Assembly (NCBI GenBank): GCA_020002185.1
Contig: CM034541.1
Span: 53,404,553-53,468,552, forward strand
Length of the DNA stretch: 64,000 bases
Source of the DNA: Paraescarpia echinospica
Taxonomy: Eukaryota > Annelida > Polychaeta > Sabellida > Siboglinidae
Direction of reading: 5' to 3'
The notes under the pieces: model-generated
What the model was told of the DNA's origin: nothing
Seen by the model: only the letters and a program-made list of their open reading frames with translations
Database searches by the model: none
Made by a program: the position numbers and the translations under genes
Shown here: positions 53,871-63,792 of the stretch, piece by piece
Numbering within the stretch: the first letter of the stretch is position 1
Layout: each line of letters begins with the position of its first letter

Positions 53871-55625
53871 TAAATCATATTTTACACAGACTGCCGCCTC
53901 CATCTCTACCTAGTCATGTGTCAGTCAAATCTCTGTGTGACTCGTTTTCTAGTCATTTCAAAGATAAAATAAGTCTTATACGTTCTGCTTTTCCATGTCA
54001 CACTTTAAGTACTGTAAATGTGGACTCCCCACAAGTAAATTCTCCACTTGTATTGTTTGAGCCAGCCACAGTTGATGAAGTGAGGAAAATAATAATGTCC
54101 TCCCCAAATAAGTCATGCGATCTCGATCCATTACCAACCATACTACTAAAAGCATGTCTTGACTCTTTACTTGGTACAATAACGAATATCATAAATTTAT
54201 CACTAAGTTCGGGTAAATTCCCAGATGATTTTAAACACGCACATGTAAATTCTGTTCTCAAGAAGACTTCTCTGCCAAAAGATGATTTCAAAAATTATAG
54301 GCCAATTTCTAATCTTAGCTTTATTTCTAAGATACTTGAGAAAGTCGTAGCAAGCCGTCTAAGGCGTCATATTAGCTCAACTTGTTTATCCAGTGTGCTC
54401 CAATCAGCATACAAACAATTTCATTCTACAGAGACAGCTCTCCTAAAAGTACACAATGATGTTATATTAAACATTGATAAAGGCAAAGTAACTGCACTTA
54501 CCTTGATTGATCTGTCTGCCGCCTTTGATACCATTGATCACAACACTCTTGTCAAACGTTTATCAATGTGGTATGGCATATCTGGCACAGCTCTGACCTG
54601 GTTTTCTTCATATCTAACCAATAGACATCAATGTATAAAGATAGATAATTACTTTTCAACCTCACTCCCCACTTCATGTGGCATTCCCCAGGGTTCCGTT
54701 CTTGGGCCTTTGCTTTTCACTCTCTACACTACGCCACTCAGCTCTGTAATCCAAAGTCATAACTTGGATCATCACCTTTATGCAGATGACACATAGATCT
54801 ACATTTCCTTGGCCACGCCCGATACAAGTCACTCTCTAAACCGACTCAACGATTGTCTCCAAGATGTTTTTTATGGATGACCGATAGTAAATTAAAGTTT
54901 AATGCAGACACAACTGAATTCCTCATCATTGGTACTCCAATGCAGCGAGGTAAACTTAATTACTTTTTTCCAACATGCATCCTGAATCAAAATATCACAC
55001 CAGCAGCATCAGTACGGAATCTAGGAGTGACCTTTGATTGCGACTTCAATTTCAGACAACACATATCCCAACGTGCCGTTGCTGTTTTTATCATATCCGT
55101 GATCTTCGCCGCATTCGCCGACATGTGTCGCTTTCTGTCGCTAAGACTATGGCAACAGCTCTTGTTAGCAGCAGATTAGATTATTGCAATTCCCTCCTTC
55201 ATGATATTGCTATCAAGGATATTGCAAAACTACAACGCGTCCAGAATTGTTTAGCAAGGGTAGTCACACAATCTCCTCGATTCTGCCGCTCAGTGCCACT
55301 TCTAAAATCACTGCATTGGCTCCCCGTGCGATATCGCATTATGTTTAAGATCTGCACAGTCACCTACCAAGCCCTTTCATCCAAACTACCTAGTTATTTA
55401 CATTCAATGCTCACACCGGCTAGACAAGCCAGACAACTTCGGTCGTCTAGTTTGAAGTTGCTATCTGTTCCTAGAGTTAAGACAAAGGCTGGAACACGAG
55501 CTTTTTCAGTTGCCGCGCCAACTATATGGAATTCGCTTCCCGTTAATGTTAAATTAGCAGAAATTATTGTTACATTTCGTCGTCACCTCAAAACCTATCT
55601 TTTCAATATCGCCTATTCTCCCTAG
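53871..55625 (+). pseudogene. L2-like LINE reverse transcriptase and C-terminal region
   Basis: A main frame to 54796 has LFEPATVDEVRKIIMSSPNK, HVNSVLKKTS, NYRPISNLSFISK, LIDLSAAFDTIDHNTL, GIPQGSVLGPLLFTLY and YADDT, then a TAG. After frame changes it continues with WMTDSKLKFNADTTEFLIIG, then 55100-55625 with RLDYCNSLLHDI, LHWLPVRYRI, FKICTVTYQAL. Same clade as the 1-4-kb L2, but a different and older family. Confidence 0.9.
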
Positions 55626-55792
55626 CTTCCTAGGGAATCCTAGCACATCCATCCATTTGTTGATGACTTTCGCCTAGCACACGAGTACGAGAATGCTTAA
55701 TCCTTTGGTTTTGGTGCGCCACTGAGCTCGGATTGTCTGATGATATTGGCGCTTAAGAAGTTATTTATTTATTATTATTATTATTACTTCTT

Positions 55793-55845
55793 TCCATCCC
55801 GTACTCCTTCCCATCCCGTACTCCTCCCATCCCCGTACTAATCCC
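55793..55845. repeat. Minisatellite, 16-bp unit, right part
   Basis: Three to four copies of ccatcccgtactcctc after the LINE, matching the array at 52532-52712. Confidence 0.85.
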
Positions 55846-56245
55846 CTGGAACTCCAGGTACAGCATTTTGAAATATTGAGCCCCCAAGATCACCACACCA
55901 CGGACGAATTTCGAAAAAAATCAAAATCTGCGAACCATGATAATAGGTCATTAGATCACATACAAAATTTCAGCCCCATACATACAAAACTATGGGAGTT
56001 ATGGATCCACAGATTAACAGGAAACACATTGATTCATAATATACATGGTATTTTTATGATGTTTAAATTTTTCAAAGACAGAATTATTGAAGATGTGTTA
56101 GAATTAAACTTCGACATAATATGTCTCAAATTGTAGGCCAAATTTTATTTAATATCAATCGGAATACCATGATGGTGATGGCTATCTTGGGTATCATTAT
56201 GGACACAGTTTTCATACAAAATGTTTCAATGAGGACATATGTATG
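55846..56245. repeat. Dispersed repeat, copy 1
   Basis: Shares long stretches with 57178-57611: ggaactcca, cagcattttgaaat/cagccttttgaaat, ccacaccacggacgaat, tttcagccccatacat, gttatggatccac and, further on, atcaatcggaatacc and tttcaatgaggacat. Nature unknown; no ORF. Confidence 0.75.
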
Positions 56246-56659
56246 TATACAACATTAAATATGCCAAATTGCAGTCGTTTTATATTTGCATCCGTTTCAT
56301 AATAGGACACGTGTTTGTATATCAAGTCATCTTGGAACGTGATTAAAATAGTCACTTTTCAGAAATACCAAGAATCCTTTAGAACAATTAAGTACAATGT
56401 AAGATGTGGAAGATAATGGAAATGGTGAAAACCACAACAGTTACAAAGATGCACTTCAGATGGCTTCCTCGATGTGCCGGATTCTTCGGTTGGGTTCCTT
56501 GAGACGAGGGCAATTACGAACTGCCTCACGTGTACGATGACGTCATTCACCGTCATCGGTACTGATGAAGTCAACGTGATAAGTTTGACGAAAGCCTTTA
56601 GCAGATAAGATACGTTTGGAGATGCAAAATGAAAGTTTTTATTTGAAAAAGAACTATCC

Positions 56660-57010
56660 TGAAGAATGTTCAGTAAACTTCAGTTCAGTGTTTCCCAGAA
56701 AATATGCTATATTATTGTTAGTTCAATACTAGTACCAGATACTAAGTCTCAGCAGGGTAAACCAGACTATGCATGGCAGTCATTTGTAACTCTGGAAATG
56801 CTAGCTAAGAAAATAACGGGTAATATATCACCTAGCATGGATGGGCTTCCACACAAACTACTACTGGAAACTGCAAAACAAATTAGCAAATTGTTTGCAA
56901 TAGTTTTCAACTTGTCATTACAAGAGGGTGTGATTCTTTTTTAACGGAAAGAAGCAAACGTTATATAATTACTTTAAAATGGTTCCCGAAACAAGTAAGA
57001 TAATTACAGT
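56660..57010 (+). pseudogene. LINE reverse transcriptase fragment (start of RT)
   Basis: Frame with PDYAWQSF, LEMLAKKITGNISPSMDGLP, KLLLETAKQISKLFAIVFNL and SLQEGVI, then (with a stop) a KEANVI and GSRNK block. This is the opening of a LINE RT ('..K..G.DG.P...L.....I...L..IFN.SL..G..P..WK.ANV.P..K.GS..'). Both ends are truncated. Confidence 0.75.
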
Positions 57011-57177
57011 TAAGTAAGATAATCAATGTAACATAAGTGATTTGTGAATTATTAGAATGGCTAATTAAAACGTCAGTAACATAAAAACTAATAACATTTT
57101 CTGTATACATTCAGTGACATATTAGTAGATAGCATTATTATTTTACATGATATAGAAAAACATTAAATGTCGTCGCT

Positions 57178-57611
57178 GGAACTCCACGCACAGCCTTTTG
57201 AAATAGTGAACCCACAAGATCCCCACACCCCGGACGAATCTGGAAAAAAATCTAAATCTACGAACCACCACAATGGGTCCGCTAGATCACGTACACAATT
57301 TCAGCCCCATACATGCAAAACTAACGGAGTTATGGGTCCACGGAGAAACAGAGAACATATTTACTTACAATTATACTTTGATAAAATGTGTCTTATATTT
57401 ATGCCGTGCTTAAGTTAGGATCATCAATCGGAATACCTTGATGGTGATGGCAATTTTGGGTACCGTTATGGACACACTTTTCTTACATGTATACAAATAA
57501 TCACAAAATGTGTCAATTTTAGTTTTTAATAAATCCATATCGCCGTCGGCAAATCCAACCGAATAATACAATTTGCTAAACTCTCTCGTTTGTAATTTTC
57601 AATGAGGACAT
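57178..57611. repeat. Dispersed repeat, copy 2, interrupted at its right end by Gypsy-2
   Basis: Copy of the 55846-56245 repeat (about 75-85% similar by eye in the left part), ending in ttttcaatgaggacat where the 5' LTR of Gypsy-2 begins. Copy 1 shows what an uninterrupted site looks like (tttcaatgaggacatatg). Confidence 0.7.
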
Positions 57612-57751
57612 TGTAATGTAGCCGTTTACAACGCGCAGATTTGTATTTTACTTTGAATACATTGGGAACTTCCGCTTCTATCCCTTTCACACACGGCGTG
57701 TTCTGTGGTTATCAAACTCACTAAAAACAACCCAAATACAACAACATTACA
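57612..57751 (+). repeat. Gypsy-2 5' LTR
   Basis: 140 bp with TG...CA ends and inverted terminal tgtaatgt/cattaca. The primer-binding site follows immediately, which fixes its 3' border. The 3' LTR is not in the window for comparison. Confidence 0.8.
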
Positions 57752-57786
57752 TTGGCGACGAGCATGAGTAAGTGAGTTAAAATATC

Positions 57787-58538
57787 ATGGCTTCAAACGG
57801 TTTGCCGCATTTCGCCGAATTTGACGTGTATACGGACAGTGCCAATACGGGCGTCCGATGGAAGAAGTGATTGTCTCGTTTCACAAACATGATGGTGGCG
57901 ATGGACGTTAGTAGTCGCGCACGTCAGAGAGCACTGCTGCTATATTATGCTGGCGAGCAGGTGTACGAAATATTTGAAATGTTGCCAGATACAGGCGCGT
58001 CTGACGATTTTGACAAAGCTTGTGAAAAGCTCACTGCATATTTCTCGCCAAAGAAGAACATTGAGTACGAAGTGTACCAATTCAGAAAAGAAAAACAAGA
58101 AATCGGTGAATCACTCGACACGTACCATACGCGTTTAAGACGTCTTGCTGCAACCTGCGAATTCACTGACACTGATCGTGAAATTAAGACACAGATTGTG
58201 CAGAATTGTACGTCGTCAAGACTACGACGCCGTGTGTTGCGTGATGCCACTATATCGCTCATTGAAATGCTGGATGAAGGCAGAGCGATGGAGTTGTCTG
58301 AGAAACAAGCGTCAGGGGTGGAAACATCAGGAGAAACGTCAAGAGACGCTGAAGTTAACATCGCCAGCAAACGCTTCAAGAAAAAGGCAACTCGAAACAA
58401 GCGGTTCAATAACGCAACATCAATGAACACTGCGAGTAGACAGACATCAACAATATGTCGTTACTGTGGGGACAAATATCCGCATCCGCCGACTAAACAA
58501 TGCGCTGCAAAAGGCAAAACGTGCAATTTTTTGCCATA
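57787..58538 (+). pseudogene. Gypsy-2 gag
   Basis: Starts at ATG 57787 with MASNGLPHFAEFDVY. An in-frame TGA at 57868-57870 follows, then a clean frame of 222 codons. Capsid-like region with ARQRALLLYYAGEQVYEIFE, FSPKKNIEYEVYQFRKEKQ, YHTRLRRLAATCEF and LRRRVLRDATIS. Zinc knuckle CRYCGDKYPH near 58455-58485. A run of six T (58529-58534) shifts the frame within the second knuckle, whose remainder (FCHKNGYFEKVC) is read in another frame. Confidence 0.88.
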
Positions 58539-58689
58539 AGAATGGATATTTCGAGAAAGTCTGCAGATCTAAATACGGCAATCAAATGCAAACTAACACT
58601 GTCACAAGCACCAACGCAGTCAGTCCAAAAAGTCTGGCAGCTGAATCTGACAATGATTATGTTTTTTTCTGCAATCAAACAAACAAACG

Positions 58690-59850
58690 AGCACAACCCA
58701 TTGCCCACATGCACAGTGCAGATTGAAGGAAATCCTATAAAAATGACTGTAGATTCCGGGGCGTCAGTTAATATAATTGACAACAGCACATTCAAAATGA
58801 TCAGACAATCTAGCAGTATGTTATTCAAACAGCCTACGACGAAAGTGTATCCATATGGCTCACAAACACCACTACCTATGATCGGCGTGCTTATCACGAA
58901 AGTGAAGTTTCGCTCGACGGTCATCGGCACAAGCATTCATGTGGTGGAGGGCACGACAGGCAATTTGCTAGGCTGCCAAACTGCACAGGACTTGGGAATC
59001 CTCCACATCGCTCAAAACATCGCAACAGGACAGAACGTCACAACAAATGGCACGTTCCAACCACAAATCGTAGATCAGTTCGCAGATCTCTTTGATGGTG
59101 TTGGAAAAGTGGATGGCGTGGAAGTGAAATTACACGTCGACCAGAGCGTCACTCCAAAACAGCAACAGCACAGACGGATTCCTTTTCACATCCGACGTGA
59201 CGTTGAAAAAGAACTTGATAGGCTAGAAAAGCTAGACATCATCGAGAGGGTAAACGGACCAACACCATGGGTCAGCCCAGTAGTCGTGGTGCCTAAGAAA
59301 TCGGGTGAAGTCAGAATCTGCGTAGACATGAGAGAAGCAAATAAAGCTGTACAACGCATCAAACATGTCATGCCAACAATCGACGAGCTAATCACCGATC
59401 TGAATGGCTCATCTGTCTTCAGTACACTGGACCTGAACTCTGCGTATCATCAGCTAGAATTGAGTCCTGAAAGCAGATACATAACCACATTCACAACAAA
59501 CGTGGGACTATGGCAATACAAACGACTGATGTTTGGAAATAACCCAGCATCTGAAATATTCCAAAACACACTCAGCGAATTGTCTGGTTTAGTTGGATGC
59601 AAGAACATGTCTGATGACATCATCGTCTACGGAAAATCACAGCGCGAACACGACTCACGCTTGAAAGCTGTGCTTGAGAGACTGAAAAACAAGAACGTCA
59701 AACTCAACAGAGAGAAGTGTTTATTCTCTCAAAAGCAAGTGTGCTTTTATGGACACATCTTCAGCGCGACTGGCATCGAGGCGGATCCAAAGAAGACGTC
59801 AGCAATCGTCAATGCAGCTGTACCGAGAATGCCAGTGAAGTACGTTCGTT
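58690..59850 (+). pseudogene. Gypsy-2 protease and reverse transcriptase
   Basis: Protease active site VDSGASVNIID near 58752-58784. RT shows RRDVEKELDRLEKLDIIE, PWVSPVVVVPKKSGEVRIC, FSTLDLNSAYHQLEL, RLMFG-x-x-x-ASEIFQ and MSDDIIVYGKSQREHD with the catalytic SDD (the first residue is S rather than Y, as in many Mag-like elements), then YGHIFSATGIEADPKK. A frameshift near 59845 ends the block. Confidence 0.9.
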
Positions 59851-60237
59851 GTTGGGAATGGCACAATACGTGTCGCGATTCATTCCTGGCTACTCGGATG
59901 TCACTGCATCACTCCGAAGACTGACACACAAAGACATTCCATGGAAATGGAAAAGCAAACATCAACAGGCACTCGACAACTTGAAGGCGAAGCTAGCCAG
60001 TGTGTGCACTGTACAGTACTTTGATGCGACGAAACCGTCAAAAGTGCTGGTCGATGCAAGTTCTGTCGGCATCGGCGCGATATTGTGTCAAGACGACAAG
60101 GTCGTTAGTTACGCCAGCCGAGCGCTATCTTCAGTCGAACAGCGATATTCGCAAACTGAACGAGAAATGTTGGCTGTCGTGTGGGGTGCAGAACACTTTC
60201 ACCTCTACGTCTATGGATCGGAATTCGAGATCATCAC
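59850..60237 (+). pseudogene. Gypsy-2 RNase H, cut by Gypsy-3
   Basis: LLGMAQYVSRFIPGYSDV, then PWKWKSKHQQALDNLKAKL, KVLVDASSVGIGAILC, YASRALSSVEQRYSQTERE and VVWGAEHFHLYVYG. It breaks after the FEIIT motif at the LTR of Gypsy-3. The missing continuation ITDHKPLLGIF is found at 63788-63820. Confidence 0.92.
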
Positions 60238-60386
60238 TATAGAATTCGTAAGTGAGTCTTTTTTGACAGACGCTGAACCATCTTTATTCAACACAAACTT
60301 GACATTGACATCACATGTCATATCCCATCATGCTTTGGGATAAATGCAAACATGAAGTATGGTGGCCGATATTGGCTGTAGCTACA
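60238..60386 (-). repeat. Gypsy-3 LTR (3' LTR of the element)
   Basis: 149 bp, reading tgtagc...ttctata on the - strand. Two differences to the LTR at 63639-63787. Flanked by atcac at 60233-60237. Confidence 0.92.
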
Positions 60387-60566
60387 CCTCCCACCGAGTA
60401 TATTGAACATCATAAACGTAGAAACAATAACACTGAAAGTCAGAATGAATTACGTGTGTATGACATAACCGTTGTCTGGTTAGTAGTTAACATTAAAAGT
60501 GAACTTTAATTATATGTCTGAACAGCTATTAGTGTTCATGATTCTGACTAGTAGAAGTAATGCGCT

Positions 60567-61889
60567 TTACAAGTCTAAACGCTTCGGTGGTTTCACCGTT
60601 CTCCCCGACCGAGTCACCCTTTCAGGTGCCGCTGGTTCAGAGAGTGAAGATGTCTCTCTAGCAGGACGTGAAGCACTCTTCGCTGGTGTAGCTGACAGCT
60701 GAATCTCAGCAGCGGGTGTCGCGAGGACAGCAGTTGTAACGAAGTGTGCAGGCAGGGTCCGCTGACCGTCGGAGTCGTCACCAGCGCGAGACCCTGTAGT
60801 CTGCACCAGCGCTCTACGGTTGCGACGCACAGTGCCGAGGTCGGTCTTCACCAAGTACGATCGCGGCTCAGGTGTTCGACTCACAACTAGACCTTGGCGA
60901 TTTTGGTCTCGGATCCACACTGGATCGCTTGGCTGTAGCGTCGGCAAGTCATGCGCTTTGTGTCGCAAGTTGAAGATATGCTGCTGGTCGGAACGACGCA
61001 AGCTCTCCTTCTTTTGCAGGGATTCGTCGCCAGGACCCCTCTCTTTCAGTGTGCTGGGAAGGACGGGTAGCAGAGTGCGAAGTCGTCGTCCCATGAGCAT
61101 TTCTGCCGGAGACAGGCCATTCTGAAGCGGCGTCGATCTGTACGCCATGAGAGCGACGTGTACGTCTTCGTTCCTCTTCAGAAGCCCCTGCATCGTGCGC
61201 ACTGCCCGTTCTGCCTCTCCATTCGATTGAGGGTATCGCGGAGAGCTCGTCACATGCACAAACCCGTAATGCATTGCGAACTGACGAAAGGTCGCTGCAC
61301 TGAATTGAGGGCCATTGTCCGAAATGATGATGTCGGGAATACCATGTGTTGCGAAGATATCCTTCAGCACGTGCACTACGCTCTCCGACGACATGTCGTC
61401 GAGACATTTGCTCTCGATCCACCGCGAGTAGTAGTCGATTACGATGAGACTCACTTTCCCACGGAGTTCGAACAAGTCCATCGCAAGCCTCTCCCAGGGA
61501 CGAGATGGGAATGACGAAGTCATCAATGGTTCAGTTGGCACCGGTCGATCTTTCGCACACGTTACGCACTTTGAGACCATTGCCTCGATCATCGTCGACA
61601 GACCCGGCCACCACACAGATGCACGCGCTCTGGCCCGACATTTCGTTATGCCCTGATGCCCTTGGTGGAGACAGTCAAAGACGTCCAGTCTCAATGCTCG
61701 AGGAATGACGATGCGTTCGTCATATAGGAGAATGTCATCAACGATCGCCAGATGGCTCCTGCTCTCCCAGTATTGACGTAGTAGCGGCTGGTTTGGCATA
61801 TATGCAGGCCATCCATGAAGACAGTATTCTCGGATTTTACTGCATTCCTCGTCTACTTTCTGCTCGTCGGTTGAAGCAGTAGCGATCAT
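60567..61889 (-). CDS. Gypsy-3 integrase (intact frame)
   Basis: An uninterrupted 440-codon frame. Zinc-binding motif CLHQGHQG and CVTCAKD, WWPGLS, DDE core with MDLFELRG, IISDNGPQF and YPQSNGEAERAVRTM, then AYRSTPLQNGLSPAEMLMG. The C-terminus is basic and ends TRSGRTVKPPKRLDL. In a complete element it would be the last part of the polyprotein. Its start here is fused by a deletion to early RT sequence. It would join element cDNA ends to host DNA. Confidence 0.92.
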   Translation of the reverse strand: MIATASTDEQKVDEECSKIREYCLHGWPAYMPNQPLLRQYWESRSHLAIVDDILLYDERIVIPRALRLDVFDCLHQGHQGITKCRARARASVWWPGLSTMIEAMVSKCVTCAKDRPVPTEPLMTSSFPSRPWERLAMDLFELRGKVSLIVIDYYSRWIESKCLDDMSSESVVHVLKDIFATHGIPDIIISDNGPQFSAATFRQFAMHYGFVHVTSSPRYPQSNGEAERAVRTMQGLLKRNEDVHVALMAYRSTPLQNGLSPAEMLMGRRLRTLLPVLPSTLKERGPGDESLQKKESLRRSDQQHIFNLRHKAHDLPTLQPSDPVWIRDQNRQGLVVSRTPEPRSYLVKTDLGTVRRNRRALVQTTGSRAGDDSDGQRTLPAHFVTTAVLATPAAEIQLSATPAKSASRPARETSSLSEPAAPERVTRSGRTVKPPKRLDL

Positions 61890-62257
61890 GTGGTGTGATG
61901 AAAGTCGTCAGCAGCCGCGACTCGTCGTCAAGCGGAAGCTGCCAAAAGCCGCTGTTGGCGTCAAGCTTCGATAAGACTTTGCTGCTGCCCAACTTTGCAA
62001 GGCTTTTGTCCACTGATGACATCGGGTGTATCTCTCGCTGTACTGACTTGTTCAGTTGCGTCAGCCGTTTGCTTTCTGGACAGGAACCATGCCGGAGCAC
62101 CATCTTGTCGGCACGGTCACCGCCGATATGATCTCCTGTCGCACCATCGACTCAATCTCAGATTTTATTTGTGGAAGTAGAGGATGGGCGATTTTCCTTG
62201 CGGTGTACAAACAGACTGGTGTGGCGTCTGCGCACAGCGTGATGTGATGTTCGGTTC
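61885..62257 (-). pseudogene. Gypsy-3 reverse transcriptase remnant
   Basis: Early RT blocks only: PLLPQIKSEIESMV, RWCSGMVPV, with stops and a frame change, then LSKLDANSGFWQLPL and LTTFITPHDRYCFNR. Sequence jumps from there straight to the integrase N-terminal spacer at about 61890, so the FG-x-x-x-AP, YxDD and RNase H regions (about 1 kb) are deleted. Confidence 0.85.
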
Positions 62258-62740
62258 TCAGTTTACCGATGCCTTTGAAGAGAGAGAGCTGTACTCGGCA
62301 CGGTAGTTTGGTTTCTGACTCGTTGTTTCTTGGACGTTGTCGACACGTGCGACCAAGTCAAGACCGACACACGCTCGCCGACTGAGTAGAGAATACTCTT
62401 GGTATCTAATGACGTACACCAATTCATCGAGTGATTTGTTACGATAGCGCAGTTTTGCCTTGATCACTCCCATTACTGGTAGAAGTGTGCCAACCGGACC
62501 ACGTAGTGCTTGCTTTGTCGGTAGCAGCTTTTTTGCATTAAGCCACGCCTCTTGATCGCTGACCACAGAGACAGCTGCACCCGTGTCTGGTTTGAACTTT
62601 GTGGCGTGACCATTGACCTCCACCTCAGCTGACCAGTGTTCTGTGTCGTCTCGTGCCCCAACATAACCGAGGTACGGCAAGTCGACACACTCGAGCTGTT
62701 GCACTTCGTTGACCCGGTTTGACGGTTGTTTCACACCTGG
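62258..62740 (-). pseudogene. Gypsy-3 aspartic protease region
   Basis: Frame with LPYLGYVGARDD, FKPDTGAAVSVVSDQEAWLN and LLSRRACVGLDLVARVD. The DTGA active site is intact. The frame is open on its 5' side into the zinc-knuckle region. Confidence 0.88.
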
Positions 62741-63583
62741 ACAGACAGAGTGAAAGTGTCCTTTCTTTTGGCAATTGCGACAAATAGCTTCTCTTGCAGG
62801 GCATTGTTGTCGACCGTGTCGACTGCGGCCATACCATTTGCATGTGTTGTGTGTGCCTGTTGTAGCAGAATTTGTTTTTGCGTTGTTGTAGTTCTTAGGT
62901 TTGTGCTTTGTACCGGCTTTGAGATAGTTTATTGGGTGAGACGGTTTGACAAAATCAACAGTTTTGCTAGCAACAGTGTTCTCTCTAACAAATTCTCTAT
63001 TTTATTTTCTTGCCTCTGCTTGTCTGCTAATTTCTATCGCTTTTTTCAGCGACAGATCGGACTTCCCTTGTAGCGTATCAGATAAAGCATCACTGAACAC
63101 GCCTACGACGATTCGATCCCTGATTAGATCCTCTCGCAGATTGCCGTAGTCGCAGAATTCTGACAGCTTGTACAAGTCTTGTATAAAGGTGTCAATCGAT
63201 TCATTCGGTGACTGAGTTCTTTTATTGAACCTCGCACGCTCACAAATGACGTTTCGTCTTACCTTGAAGTATTCGTTCAGCGCCATCTTCACATTGTCAT
63301 ACGCATCGGTTTCTTCGTTTACTGTCAGCGTAGACAGTATATCGTCTGCACAGTCCCCCATACTGTAGAGTAGGATGCTGACTTGATCTGCATTTGGCTT
63401 ATTTTTCAGCCCTGATGCTACTCTATAGCGTTCGAACCGCTTTAGCCACTTAGGCCAAAGTTCAGCCTGTTGAGGGCTATTTGCGCCATCGAACTTTTCC
63501 GGCAGTGGAATGTCAAGCTGGATGCCAGTGGGCGCAATATTCTGCGCTGGCTGAACCATAGGATTCTCCCCTGGTATGCTCAT
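62741..63583 (-). pseudogene. Gypsy-3 gag with zinc knuckle
   Basis: Starts at ATG 63583 (MSIPGENPMVQPAQN). Capsid-like region has LWPKWLKRFERYRVASGL, FKVRRNVICERARFNKRTQS and LIRDRIVVGVFSDALSD. An in-frame TAA at 63002-63004 interrupts it; the same frame then continues to the knuckles (CKWYGRSRHGRQQCPAREAI, CRNCQKKGHFHSVC). The gag N-terminus is clearly related to that of Gypsy-1. Confidence 0.88.
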
Positions 63584-63638
63584 GTTTACCTTGTTGTATT
63601 AGGGTCGACTGTGGGTGTTTTAAAACCCGCTGCCACCA

Positions 63639-63787
63639 TATAGAATTCGTAAGTGAGTCTTTTTTGACAGACGCTGAACCATCTTTATTCAACACAAACT
63701 TGACATTGACATCACATGTCGTATCCCATCATGCTTTGGGATAAATGCAAACATGAAGTATGGTGGCCGATATTGGCTGTTGCTACA
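63639..63787 (-). repeat. Gypsy-3 LTR (5' LTR of the element)
   Basis: 149 bp, same as 60238-60386 apart from two substitutions; followed on the + side by atcac (63788-63792), the target duplication. Confidence 0.92.
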
Positions 63788-63792
63788 ATCAC

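Larger units (their letters stand above)
52713..55792 (+). mobile_element. 5'-truncated L2-like LINE inserted in a minisatellite and itself interrupted
   Basis: Starts in the endonuclease-RT linker (52730-53085) and resumes after an insertion at 53871. It continues through RT and the C-terminal domain to a 3' end with ggcgcttaagaag and a TTA microsatellite (55766-55787). Upstream and downstream of it are the two halves of the 16-bp array, so the insertion is younger than the array. Stops and frameshifts (for example at 54797 and around 54880 and 55090) kill the ORF. Confidence 0.88.
60238..63787 (-). mobile_element. Gypsy LTR retrotransposon (Gypsy-3), internally deleted, nested in Gypsy-2
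   Basis: 3.55 kb on the - strand, with 149-bp LTRs at both ends (two mismatches) and the 5-bp target duplication atcac (60233-60237 and 63788-63792). On the - strand the primer site tggtggcagcgggtttt follows the 5' LTR (63638 downward) and a purine tract ggtgggagg precedes the 3' LTR (60387-60395). Coding order gag, protease, partial RT, integrase; the RT catalytic centre and RNase H are missing. The coding termini resemble Gypsy-1 (same integrase ending). Confidence 0.93.
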
